Position numbers and translations under genes: made by a program
In this document: positions 22,901-32,722 of the stretch, one piece after another
How the letters are laid out: each line of letters begins with the position of its first letter
How positions within the stretch are numbered: the first letter of the stretch is position 1
The notes under the pieces: model-generated
What the model saw: only the letters and a program-made list of their open reading frames with translations
Told to the model about the DNA's origin: nothing
Database searches by the model: none
Source: Apostichopus californicus
Taxonomy: Eukaryota > Echinodermata > Holothuroidea > Aspidochirotida > Stichopodidae
Reading direction: 5' to 3'
Length of the DNA stretch: 44,002 nt
NCBI GenBank assembly: GCA_020650975.1
Contig: JAIPMN010004200.1
Span: 1 to 44,002 of the forward strand

Positions 22901-25900
22901 ATGATGTTAATTACCAACAACTGCTGATCTTCTTTTATAATGAGAATTAAGGTCCAACAAGAAGCACTTTCCAGTCATCATGTGGCCGGACTAATACAAG
23001 ATCTGCAAGCTGTTGGAGAACCATATTTAACCACCGCCTCTATCTACAACCTTTAGTACACGGACCTGGGCTTCCTGCTAACATGGGACCAATATTGCGA
23101 GAAGCAATGTCACAAAGGCTCACGGTCCAAGACACCCAGAAAAGGAGACTGCCAAGGAATGACAACAGGTCTTAGAATTCAATAAAAACATACAACCTTC
23201 TGGAGAAGGGAGGCCTTCTACTCTCAACCTTTATCTAAGTCATCAACAGGCTAGGCAGGAGAATAAATTGTACAACAGGTCCAGGCCCCAAGATTAAGGC
23301 TATTTACTAGCTACATGCCAGTAGATTTGAAGTTTGTCAGGAGGAAAGAGAAGGCACTTGAATCTTTCTGCTAGTGCAGTATTAACATTGCTCTTGTATT
23401 TACTCAAGTGGGAATCTGATTTTAGCCAGTAGATTGTTTTAATGTACTGGCAGTTTTTAGTGAGAGGCTAAATTGTGAATTATGGGCCTGAGATCAACCA
23501 CCAGCCAAGAAACATCAACTGTAATAAGGGTTCTTTATTGATAATTAAAGTTAATGACAACAGTCATATTGCAAGACTTATTAAGAACAGTGATTTTTAT
23601 TGAATCCACTTTTAAATTGTGACCTATTTTAAGTGAGATTGGAAGTTTTTAACACTTACTGTACATTTTACCCAAAATTTAGAATGCTCTTCCTATCTGG
23701 AACATTAATCAGATTAAAAAAATTTCAGACTCCTTGAAAATAAGGTGCGATAATTTCTAGTAAGGATAGTTTTTTATGCCAAGTCAATGGCGTTGCAAAA
23801 ACAAGGTTCGCAATTAAATTCAAAAGCAGGAAGGATATCCACTTAAAATGTTCAATGGTTTGGCAAACTACAACCAGGGAAAGAGAGTTATAGCACCAAA
23901 TATTTAGAATTACACCCCTAATAAGTCCTTTGTCTACAGGTCGGACAACTCAGTTTAATCATCATGAAGTTGTAGTACCTTTATTATTACTTTCTTTTAA
24001 TACATTTTGTGGCTTATACTTTGATTTTGTCATTTTTAATTGTCTCTCTTAGCTTTTTGTTTATGAAGTAATACTATATATAATAAATATATAAATTAAT
24101 AATAATATATAAATTTGAAATTTTGAAATTGACAATTGGGAACCTTATTCAATATTTTGCCTATTTTTTATTATATCAAGTTGAACGGTCCAATTATCAT
24201 ACATATAATAGTGAGACTTTTTACATTTGATTATGCAATCCAATTGCAAAGAACAGCAACTTTCCATCTCTAAAATATAACTAAAAATCATAAAACTAAT
24301 ATCATTGTCAATAACCTTACATTATTGTTAGTCAAATCCGAAAAATAAAGGTAATTATGCTGGTCTGAAAGATGAGCGCAGCAAACTGGTATTTATCATA
24401 ATAGTAAAGTTGCTTACTCCTGTTAGATATAAACAGCTAGAGCAGTTTAATGGACTAAAAGACAACGAAGTGCCTTGAAAATGAAGATTTAGTTAGTTGC
24501 CATATTATCATTATGCTGACACTCATTACTTTGAAGGGAACTTTAGGCAACATTTTAGATTAATTGCTACAAGTTTATGATAGAGTGCTTGTTAACATGG
24601 ATTTCACAGAAATTGTAATTTTTGTCATTTTAATATGTTTTATTTCTTACAATCCTATTTAAAATTATGTTTTTGAATATGATTATATAATAAAAACAAT
24701 TAATTGAAAAATGTTGAGATAAACAATGTAGCTCATTTTTGTAAAGTTGAAAGTTTATGATATGAGATATCATCTTTTCAAATATCATATATATTAGTGA
24801 GGAATTACATCTGTTTATTCAATCCCATAGCAAAACTGTCAACTTTCCAGCTCTAAACTTTTACGACCAATGATAAAAATGAATATCAGTAATCCAAGTT
24901 ACTTTGTTCCCAACAGCAGCCACTGTTAATCAAATCTGATTAATAAAAAAAAAATAATAAAACTTATGCTGGTCTGGAAGAAGAAACTAGTAAGTATGTG
25001 TATCATATTGGTTATTTTGATAACATGTTAGATATGTGTGATGATGTAAAAACTAACATGTAAGTGCAATATTTTCTGTTGACTGTGGAGATAAGTTCAA
25101 TGCCCTCATCTTATTGAAACTCAAACTCAGCTTTTGAAACCATTTCAGTTGGCATAATCAAGAAATACTGGTTTCTATAAAATTGAATGAAATTTAAAAA
25201 AAAATTCAATGGTTTTCTTACTTACTGGAATACTAGTTATTTTTTAATAACAAAGGTTGCAGTATTATATCAGAATCTGAACAAATTTTAAAACTTTGCT
25301 ACAATTGTAACAAGCTTGTGATTGGAAAACATCCTACTTATAGTTGAATTTATGAGGAAAACTCATTGAGAATTGGTGAATCTGTGATATATCATTGATG
25401 TTGATTTGCTAAACTTAGGGGGCTGAAGAAACTCTCTCCACCCACCCCTTGCATAAGGGTACATATGGTTTCAAATGCTTCCCCTACATACCCCTCCCCC
25501 CTCTCCCCTGTCTGCTCTACGTACTGATCTTACCTGACCAGAGCCTCTGTACTTGCACAGTATGGCACCTTTCACTGCAGCGTCCACATTTGCTGAATTG
25601 AAGACGATAAACGGAGCGTTGCCTCCCAGCTCCATGGAGACTTTCTTCACTGTTGAAGCTGCTTGTTGAAGTATCAGCTACAGATACAAAAAATGTTAAA
25701 AAATGTTATGGATTTTAATTTCAAGATTTGTCAACAAACCCAATATAATTTCATGTTCTCAAAAATGTTCAAACAAACAAAGGGTACACTGATTATTTAG
25801 AATGGCACCTAAAATATCTTTTCCCTGAACCACAATGCGTATATATGTACACAACGCCATAAATATTACACTGAATTTCTGCACTGGTCCAGGAAATTCT

Positions 25901-28900
25901 CAGAAGCCTTTCAGATTTGGTCATTTTCAAATCAAATGTTCCAAACACAGAATTAGTCTCAGCATATTTGATGTTAAGAATTGTCGGTTCTGCATAATTT
26001 ACTACATAAAACGAAGCAATATTCCTCCCAAATATGCTTGAAGAACAAAATTGGTCATTTATTTTGAAATTGTGAACACTTAAAGAAACTGCCACTATCC
26101 AGGGAATTTTTATCTGATCAAAGCAATTAATCGTCTCATTTCTCACAGGTTCTCAATGTCGGGATATAATCTGAAAGGCACACAACCAACAGAGAAAAGT
26201 ATTTTGTACCTTTTAAGCTTAAATTTTGTGAGCAAGAATAAAGATGCTCCAATAGTTTACTGCGGTCTTGAAAGAGACTCAAGGGTTTGAAAGCAAGGAT
26301 ACAACCACATTTATTCCTGGGGGCTCTCCCCCCTCTTAAGAATAAAACCAGTGGGCTCAGCCCCTCCCCAACTGGCAAACATAATATTACAAAACATCCT
26401 AGTATACAGAACATAAATATTTAACACATATGTGCCTTACAACCTAAATAGTCGAAGATTCTTCGACATTGTGTCCAAAGTTGCACTTTGCGTCTAAGCA
26501 CGCTCCATTTTACCCTAACATTTTCAAAACAGGGAGTGTACACTCCTTCCCTTAGACCAATCCATTTGACAACTTAACACCTCAGCCCAAAGAACAAAAC
26601 AAAATATGGTTGCACCACTGGTTTCAAGTATATCCAAAAGAACCAAATACAAAACAGTAACAATATCGTATCCATATGCCAATGGCAATAACATTTCAAC
26701 AAGTTGCAGGAGAAATTACAGAAATTTTGTTCAAATCATCAATACCTTGCCAGTAGCTGATGATCCTGTGAATGAGATTTTGGCCACCAGAGGGCTCTCA
26801 CAGAGGGCTTTACCAACACTAGCAGCATTGGGCCTGGAGCAAGGTATGACATTAAAGACACCAGCAGGAACACCAGCCTCTTCTGCCAGCTACAGATGAC
26901 AGAGGAAAGGAGAACATACTTAAAAACAGCCGTTTGGGGATGGATTTGGTAGTTTTAGAAAGAGTTAGTGAACTTAACACTGTGAACTTAACACTGTGAA
27001 CTTAACGATCTTAGCAGGATCTTCTTCAAAGGCAATCTATCTTTTGGTTTGCTTCCGAAGAAGATGTTTAATATTAGCATCCAAATGTCAGAGTCACTCA
27101 ATTTTACACATGATGCTAAACAGATTGTTTCCATTAGAAAAGCTTTTTCCTTTTTAAGAGTGTTTTGCTCTTGTTTGATTTTGATAAATAATTATTATTC
27201 CTTATTAGATACCAAATATTATCAAAATGGACTTCATTAGCTTGAAAATTTCAAGTATGATTTAAAATGAGTAAAATATATTGAAACTTGTATATATCTA
27301 AGTTATCATGTGATTATTACTCATATATGGATAATTGTCTAAGCAACATTCTTTCTTTAACAGGAGAAAGTATAAATTACTATTCATTTTGCTATTAACT
27401 ATCATTATAGAATAAAATTAATCTAGGAAACTAGCAGTAGTAGTTGGGCTGTTTGCAAGACGTGCAAAAATCTCCACCATTTTATAAACAGTGCCAGAAA
27501 TTGCCAAAAGAAATATGAAAGAAGTGCTTCAAGGTAGCTCATATTCTTTGCAGAGTAAGGTCTTCTGGTATGTAAATATGTGGGTTCTATATAATAGAGT
27601 GTTCAGTGCTTATAGAATTAGTGTAAGGACTATCTTGTATTGAATATAGTACACACACTTGATAGTAAACTGGGAAAACCATTCCCTGATAAAAACATAA
27701 AACTAATAATTTAGTGCACCAAAATTGCACCAGGAATCATAAAATTTATGACCACCTACAACTTCAGAAGAAGATAAAGTTCAAAGCATTTTGGATTGAA
27801 CTGTTGAATAATTAACTAGGGTAAATTACGAGGAAAAAAATTATTACCACCACATTCAAGTGTCTTTGAAATGATTATGGTTTATTATTTTTCACTTTAA
27901 ATTTTAGTTTGACAAATAGTCATTACCTCCAAACACTAAGATTTCTGGGACATGACCCTTGACCTCATGCTGAACACCAGGCATTGAAGAGAGCTGAAAT
28001 CTATTCTCAACAATTTAATTTCTGGCCTTTGGATGAGGCAGGGGAAGGAGATGGAGGGGTCTGTTCCAATCAAGATGAATGCAACATAGTGGTTCTTACT
28101 TACTTGGGTAGCAATGGAATGCAGACAGAGTAACAGCATTGTTATGAAAGCAGGATTGCTTTTTCTCGGGTGCAAGATTTTAGCCAGGGAGGCAAAATCT
28201 TCAAACTGTTTGCATCCGACAGACATAACAGTTTTGAGAAACACCCTAGTGCACACTCACAACTAGGCTTATAACAAAATACATTTTTAATGGAATGAAC
28301 ACACATAGGCCTAATTCTTTCTTTTGGAAATAACCACAACCTCTTCTCAATAAACCAGTTTTATTCAAACCCTTCAGATGATTATTTGAAAAAATATGGT
28401 ATCATCTTACAATCAACTGTTAGTTGACATGCTTTGGTACAGAGCTAGCCCTAATAAACATTTCTATTAAGGAGACTTTCATGCTAAAATAGTCAGTAAG
28501 GCTTTTCCAAATTTCATGTAATTTTGATTGGTTAATAGTCCCAATACTCATTGTCTGCAAACATTCTTGCATCTTCAGTGCTCAATGAACACAAAGTAAG
28601 TTGTTCAACTGCAACTGCTTGTAATATTACTTTTCCCTGTGTATTAAGATAGCCATGTTTGTGCTATAGGCTATAATATGTGTGTACACAAATATCATAA
28701 CGTTACTTCTTGTTGTCACAAGTTTCACCAAGAAGCGCCCATGGTACGAAGCCACCATTGTATTGTATCTGAAACAATCACAGAATAATGGAACTATTGT
28801 TTTGATCCCAGATGTAATGTGTTCAGACAATGTATGAATTTTATGTGCAGCTAACATCCGTCATACCGAAAAATGGTTTTTAATCTCACAATATGCTCGT

Positions 28901-31900
28901 TCTCTCCACATTGAGAGTTGCTAAGTCAAATTTGAATTCCATAACAGTAATTTCTTGAGATTTTGCGTGCCTGGGATGTAAGGTCTAAAAATGCTAGTAA
29001 CAATTCTGACTGACACTTACCCTGACATTTATTTTATTGACACTAAAAATCCACTAAAACAGAAATAAATATTATATCAAAACAGTTCATCTTCAATCAT
29101 AAATTAGTAATTAAAACATACTAGATGAACATATGGGTAGGTAACATATACAGCAAAATATTAACTCAACCCACAATTACTTCAGGGAACCACAAATGAA
29201 CCACCACCACCAAACTAGTTTTTCTACCACACTTCATACTGGTGTTGCCGAAAGCTGATTATATTCTTGGTAGATCACCCACATTGATAGTTACCCAATA
29301 GATGTTGACAGGGTGACTTTTCTTGAATAATTTCAAGAAAATTATTCTTGAAATGAATACATGTGGTTCTATATAGTGGGTTTTATATAGAACCCTTTGT
29401 TCTCTGCAATTGTACTATGCAAAAAATGTACTAAAAATGTACTATGTACTATGCTATATACTATGTACAAAAAATGTACTATGTACTATGCAATTGTACT
29501 ATGCAAAAAACACATCCAAAATTGTTTTTGAATTGTAACATGCACTAACAAAGATTGCTAATGATGGTCTGTCACATATCAAAAGTTCTCCTTTGATGGT
29601 CACTGATAGTGGTACCCCTATGTAACCCTACCTGAGCCATGGCCAGGGCCGAAAGTGGTGTGTCCTCTGCGGGCTTTAATACTGTGGTACAGCCTGCGGC
29701 CAACGCAGCAGCGACTTTGCGGGCGATCATACCAGCTGGAAAGTTCCACTGTCGGGTGAACAAAGATAAATATGCCAAAGGTGAGGAAGAGGTTAAAGTT
29801 CAAAGAAAATATACAGCACACTTTATGCCTTATCCTGTGATGTCACTTAAAATGCTTGTTTGTAAAAGGCCTTTACTGAGGGCTGGATATCATATGCAAT
29901 ACTATTAAGAGACAAATACATTTAAAACAAACAGACATTGTGCTGTGAAAGTAAATTGTAAATAAAAAATTGACTCTTTTGATCACTACACAACGCCCCA
30001 ACCCCCCCCACCCCCCAGCCTCTCCCTTGTAGAGTAAGAAATATATGTAAGGCTGGATTAATAAGAGTGACAGCACTCTCAGTGTTAAATTGCCACATCC
30101 AATAGAGCTGAATTTCTTCATACAGCATTACTTTCGGATCTTGGCAACTTTTAACAGGAGATGGTATTAAATACAGCTCCTTAACAATGCAGTTGTTCAT
30201 CATCTTCATGAGCTAACTGTCAACTTGTTGTACATCATCAACCGATTCTATATGCAAATCCAAACATTATATTCTTGAAATATTAAAGTCTCACATTTTG
30301 ACCTCTGCTAACTGTTGACCCCCCTTGACAAATGATAGGGACCTTGTGTACATGCTAACTATGACATCTGCCAACATTTTCCTTCTTACAATACATCAGG
30401 TTCATAAGGTTTACAGATTTGACCTCTACTGACCTCAGAGAAATACACTAACTTCTGATTCATAATATCACTTTGTTTTCCCATTATATCTATTGCCTGA
30501 TAAATGTCACTCTTAGGTTCGCTACTCACAGGTGTGATGAGGCCCGCTACGCCGACAGGCTGACGGATGATCACCAATCGTTTGTTCTGGGCAGGAGTAG
30601 GAACAACATCCCCGTAGGTCCTTCTCGCTTCCTCTGCGTACCAGTCAAAGAACGAGGCTGAAAACCCAATCTCTCCTTTACCTTCTGTCAAAGGTTTGCC
30701 CTATAACAGATAAAACAACTTTCAGTTTATTGAAAAACTTACCTCCATGAATAATTAAATTTGAATCTCCCCCCCCCCCCCAAGCATAGAAATAGTGACC
30801 CATGAACTAAAACCCGTAACTTGAATCGAGAATCATGATATACAATTTTACAATTTATTATTTCCCGTAGCAAGTTAAACAGAACGAATCAGCTCAAAAC
30901 TCTGCTGCCAGGCTGATTACTCGCACTAGCCCTGTCTCTCACATCACCCCCATACTTCATGACCTTCATTGGCTACCTGTCAAACTGCGTATTGATTACA
31001 AGGTACTCCTGTTAACCTTTAAATGTATTCATGGTATTGAGCCACACTTCTTGGGTGAACTTGTTCAAAGTTATACCCCAACTCGCCGTCTGCGCTCTAG
31101 CACCCAATCATTGCTCTCTATGCACCCTGTGTCCACTAAATCTTATGGCGAGCGATCTTTCCAGTACTCCTCAACCCTCCTTTGGAATAAACTCCCACTC
31201 AACATAAAGAATGTCGTGTCTGTGGAGATGTTCAAAACTGTTTTGAAGACACACCTGTTTTCATTGTTATAATTGTTACGTTTACTCTTATTGTATATTG
31301 TGTTCATATCTTTCACTTTCTTTTGAACAGCGCGGCGAGACTTTATTGTAAGTTGCGCTATATAAGAACTGTTTATTATTATTATTATTATTAAATACCG
31401 GATATTCGTACTTCTTTCATTCATCAAAAGGACAATTGGCAGCTGGGAACGAAAAACTTAAACCTCTCTCTTTTTTGTAGTACCTCTGTGGAAACTTACA
31501 AAAGATTAAATACGTATTAAGCATCTGATGCAGTCACATGATGGGGTCACCAGATTGGAGATGCTGAGCTACAGGTAGAAGAATCTTGAGGGTGTATTCG
31601 TAAAAGTTGGATTTGGAAAATTAGAGAAAAAAGAGACCAACAGATTAAGTCCATTATACTGATACTGCAGTTCACTACAAGTTCACACAGAAACATAATC
31701 CAGGACTTTTGTCAGCTAAACACTAAAACTAATGTGACATTGTGTGCTAAGTGTTCATAAGTGAGACAAAAGCTACACAATATGTAATTAATATCATATT
31801 ACTTTATATCACATAATGAGGTATGAGATTCACAGCCTACCACTACAGCAGAAAATTAAAAACATCCCTCTCCCCACCCTGAGCTCTCTCTCTATCACAT

Positions 31901-32722
31901 TATCTTGGTAAGTTTCTGAATGCCCTGGACGACTTACATTTTCAAGTGTTAGTATCTTCGCAAGGTGTTCCTGGTTAGCCATCAGCAATTCTGACCATTT
32001 CCGTAAAATCTTTGCTCTCTCCTGTAAACAACGATAACAAGTAAACAATGAAAGCAGTTGAATTTATTCCTTTCATATCAAAACTCACTTAATGGTTGAT
32101 AGCTTACATAAGAAATGTTCTACATTTCCAGGTTAGTTCCCTGGTTGTGCTCATCCAGATTTACCATGGTAAGCACACATAGTATAAAACTCACAACATG
32201 ACCCAACCTTCTTGTTCCCAATTTCAATTTCAAGTTCAAATTTTTTTCTCATATGTTTGTACAAGATTAATACAAAAGTAACATAACAGTAGGAAGGTTA
32301 ACATATGAAGGACTCTAGAAAAACAGCAAAGCTGTTAATTTCAGCCAGTGACCAACATGATTACAAATGGAAAAAAAGAGGATATTGGAGGAAAAAACAC
32401 ATTAATAGAATTGTCAATAACACTACATTGTTGATAAATTAATATTTGGCATTTTTAATTTAGAACTTAAAGCTCTGTGTATGATACAACCATTGTGAAC
32501 TCCTACTTTGGCTGTGGTTTCCTTCCAAGTTTGGAATGTCTTGTAAGCAACTCCAATGGCTTCTTCTGTCTCCGCAGCTCCCAGGTCTGGTACTTCTCCC
32601 AACAGTTCTCCGGTAGCAGGGTTCAAAACTTTGAAAGTCTTACCAGCCTTCTCTGAGACCCAGGTCCCATTGATGTATGCTTTGCCTGGCAGCAATGACT
32701 GTGGAATACCATACTTCTCCAT
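13684..32722 (-). CDS. ALDH5A1: Succinate-semialdehyde dehydrogenase (ALDH5 family), nine coding exons
   Basis: This enzyme oxidises succinate semialdehyde to succinate with NAD+, the final step of GABA degradation, normally in mitochondria. Nine exons joined at GT-AG sites give one frame of 488 residues. Family landmarks are WNFP at 158-161 (oxyanion Asn159), KPAED at 182-186 (cofactor lysine), FTGSSATGK at 236-244, MELGG at 259-263 (general base Glu260), GQTCVSAN at 291-298 (nucleophile Cys294), EETFGPL at 390-396 and PFGGVKESG at 456-464. Arg167, Arg288 and Ser451 occupy the places of the human substrate-carboxylate ligands. All introns are phase 0 except the last (phase 2). Oddities: no mitochondrial presequence beside the ATG, an in-frame TAA 13 to 15 bases upstream, and serine in place of the human redox-switch cysteine. 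Closely related ALDH families are unlikely given the C-terminal third. Identity is confident; the true 5' end is not. Confidence 0.95.
14407..14738. repeat. 28-bp minisatellite, about 12 copies
   Basis: Tandem copies of a 28-base unit containing ggtaatactttgtaagtgta followed by tctgattt. Some units lack two bases (aatacttgtaagtg). The array ends within tactttgt and passes directly, with no spacer, into the next array. Confidence 0.97.
14739..15959. repeat. 23-bp minisatellite with higher-order structure, about 53 copies
   Basis: The unit contains ctagttaccatccaatgacc followed by cat. Three main variants are visible: A (23 bases, ccaatgacc), B (22 bases, ccaataccc, one base shorter) and C (23 bases, gtcaccatctaagg). 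The first part is nearly all A. From about 15450 to the end, B and C occur as pairs, and A-B-C triplets of about 68 bases repeat several times. The last two blocks also share an ataacccctct variant. No long open frame results. Confidence 0.97.
16811..17268. repeat. 190-bp local repeat, two full copies and one partial
   Basis: Copies start at about 16811, 17001 and 17079. They share ccctttgtgaagtgacct, then aatctattctatac, tttcctttt, tagctggaaa and tccctttaacagctta. The middle copy keeps only about the first 75 bases. It is a local duplication of non-coding intronic DNA. Confidence 0.85.
18695..18930. repeat. Degenerate caagtc/caaatcttt-rich tandem repeat
   Basis: Words such as agtcaaatctttgaggg, caagtttcaagcc and caagtctttaaggg recur irregularly. 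A shorter related stretch lies at 19858-19930. Units are too diverged for a firm period by eye. Confidence 0.6.
20774..20943 (-). CDS. ALDH5A1: SSADH coding exon 8 (residues 345-400 plus two bases)
   Basis: 170 bases, acceptor ctttcccag, donor AA|gtatga, leaving phase 2. It encodes [16 protein letters not shown] and [13 protein letters not shown]. The donor was fixed by matching exon 9, which supplies the last base of Lys401 and then FNTE. Confidence 0.93.
20944..21779 (-). other. ALDH5A1: SSADH intron 7 (836 bp)
   Basis: Between exons 7 and 8. I see no coding segment or recognisable repeat in it. Confidence 0.7.
21780..21935 (-). CDS. ALDH5A1: SSADH coding exon 7 (residues 293-344), catalytic cysteine
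   Basis: 156 bases, acceptor cttccatag, donor gtaagt. It opens [18 protein letters not shown], with Cys294 as nucleophile. Human SSADH has a second cysteine two residues on, which forms a regulatory disulfide; here that residue is Ser296. It ends [12 protein letters not shown]. Confidence 0.95.
22165..22450 (+). repeat. Dispersed repeat family, copy 2
   Basis: Plus-strand copy. It starts near gagtgcacccaagc and contains ggtaaaatggag, gcaacttttg, gaagaatctttggact, gtttaggttgtaa and tactgaaaactagga, then a GC-rich end with gatgagccccccc and ggttgcacccctgc. The same order appears on the minus strand at about 26290-26615 and, more diverged, at about 10800-11110. No coding capacity. Confidence 0.7.
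22605..22690. repeat. Tandem (tgtactatgcaatcat)-type repeat
   Basis: The word actatg(c/t)aat recurs at short intervals of about 12 to 17 bases. A closely related stretch lies at 29405-29510 in another intron of the same gene. Confidence 0.75.
24060..25060. repeat. Old direct duplication, period about 600 bp
   Basis: 24180-24425 and 24770-25035 share ordered words: caactttcca.ctctaaa, atcataaaactaatatca/atgaatatcagtaa, gttaatcaaatc/gttagtcaaatc, ttatgctggtctg.aag and tgttagatat. Divergence is substantial, and AT richness makes the edges uncertain. Confidence 0.6.
25534..25677 (-). CDS. ALDH5A1: SSADH coding exon 6 (residues 245-292)
   Basis: 144 bases, acceptor tatctgtag, donor gtaaga. It carries [13 protein letters not shown] with the general base Glu260, and ends CKYRGSGQ. 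The catalytic cysteine is the second codon of the next exon, so the active-site loop is split by a 3.6-kb intron. Confidence 0.95.
25678..26745 (-). other. ALDH5A1: SSADH intron 5 (1.07 kb)
   Basis: Most of the right half (about 26290-26615) is dispersed repeat copy 3. The rest has no recognisable feature. Confidence 0.7.
26290..26615 (-). repeat. Dispersed repeat family, copy 3
   Basis: On the minus strand it runs from gtggtgcaaccatattttg through ggagtgtacactccc, agggtaaaatggagcg, aagtgcaactttgga, gaagaatcttcgac, atttaggttgtaa, tgtatactaggatg and ggggctgagccc to gtggttgtatccttgc. These landmarks pair one by one with copy 2. Copies 2 and 3 lie in opposite orientation in neighbouring introns. 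Confidence 0.7.
26746..26889 (-). CDS. ALDH5A1: SSADH coding exon 5 (residues 197-244)
   Basis: 144 bases, acceptor catctgtag, donor gtattg. It encodes [12 protein letters not shown] and [12 protein letters not shown], the Rossmann-fold turn that holds the NAD pyrophosphate. Confidence 0.95.
29365..29394. repeat. 11-bp perfect inverted repeat with 8-base loop
   Basis: ggttctatata at 29365-29375 pairs with tatatagaacc at 29384-29394. A second hairpin-like stretch (cttgaataatttcaag and its neighbours) lies just upstream at about 29322-29355. Confidence 0.8.
29405..29510. repeat. Tandem tgtactatg-type repeat
   Basis: Many copies of tgtacta(tg) with A-tracts between, for example caattgtactatgcaaaaaa at both ends of the stretch. 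It is related to 22605-22690. Confidence 0.8.
29632..29748 (-). CDS. ALDH5A1: SSADH coding exon 4 (residues 158-196)
   Basis: 117 bases, acceptor cccgacag (weak pyrimidine tract), donor gtaggg. It carries [11 protein letters not shown] (Asn159 oxyanion hole, Arg167 substrate ligand by homology) and [11 protein letters not shown] (Lys182, NAD binding). Confidence 0.95.
29749..30529 (-). other. ALDH5A1: SSADH intron 3 (781 bp)
   Basis: A C-rich tract near 30001-30017. Otherwise I see nothing in it. Confidence 0.7.
30530..30700 (-). CDS. ALDH5A1: SSADH coding exon 3 (residues 101-157)
   Basis: 171 bases, acceptor ttatag, donor gtgagt. It encodes [11 protein letters not shown], the [15 protein letters not shown] helix and the [12 protein letters not shown] strand leading into the cofactor site. 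The next exon supplies WNFP. Confidence 0.95.
30701..31937 (-). other. ALDH5A1: SSADH intron 2 (1.24 kb)
   Basis: About half of it is the 3' end of an L2-type LINE inserted antisense to the gene (about 30865-31395), preceded by a C tract near 30769-30781. Confidence 0.85.
30865..31395 (+). mobile_element. 3' end of an L2/CR1-superfamily LINE, 5'-truncated
   Basis: A frame open from about 30871 to TAA at 31270-31272 encodes the C-terminus of a non-LTR reverse transcriptase polyprotein: [46 protein letters not shown], then [22 protein letters not shown] and [10 protein letters not shown]. This wording is typical of L2-type elements. A short 3' UTR ending in gcgctatataagaactg and ATT repeats follows. 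The intact frame and clean tail suggest a fairly recent insertion. It is 5'-truncated, so immobile, and lies antisense in SSADH intron 2. Confidence 0.9.
31938..32021 (-). CDS. ALDH5A1: SSADH coding exon 2 (residues 73-100)
   Basis: 84 bases, phase 0 on both sides, bounded by tgtttacag and gtaagtcg. It encodes [17 protein letters not shown] and ends ..TLEN, which joins GKPL of the next exon to make the conserved E-x-GKPL segment. Confidence 0.95.
32022..32506 (-). other. ALDH5A1: SSADH intron 1 (485 bp)
   Basis: Short AT-rich intron between coding exons 1 and 2. I see no repeat or coding segment in it. Confidence 0.75.
32507..32722 (-). CDS. ALDH5A1: SSADH coding exon 1 (residues 1-72)
   Basis: Starts at ATG in a good context (gtcaaaATGG: A at -3, G at +4) and ends AAA|gtagga. 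It encodes the N-terminal strand region with AYINGTWV and [10 protein letters not shown], matching the start of mature SSADH and of bacterial GabD. A reasonable acceptor (ggtcttttag) ends at 32743 on the minus strand, so a short 5' UTR part and an upstream non-coding exon are likely. Any extension from that acceptor meets an in-frame TAA before the ATG. Confidence 0.9.

Larger units (their letters stand above)
21936..25533 (-). other. ALDH5A1: SSADH intron 6 (3.6 kb)
   Basis: Non-coding. It holds dispersed repeat copy 2 (22165-22450), a tgtactatgca-type tandem stretch (22605-22690), a compositionally distinct patch (about 22780-23330) and an old 600-bp duplication (about 24060-25060). Confidence 0.8.
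26890..29631 (-). other. ALDH5A1: SSADH intron 4 (2.74 kb)
   Basis: Non-coding. It contains a 14-base direct repeat (26968-27006, gtgaacttaacact, nearly three copies), an inverted repeat (29365-29394) and a tgtactatgca repeat (29405-29510). No additional exon was identified. Confidence 0.75.
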
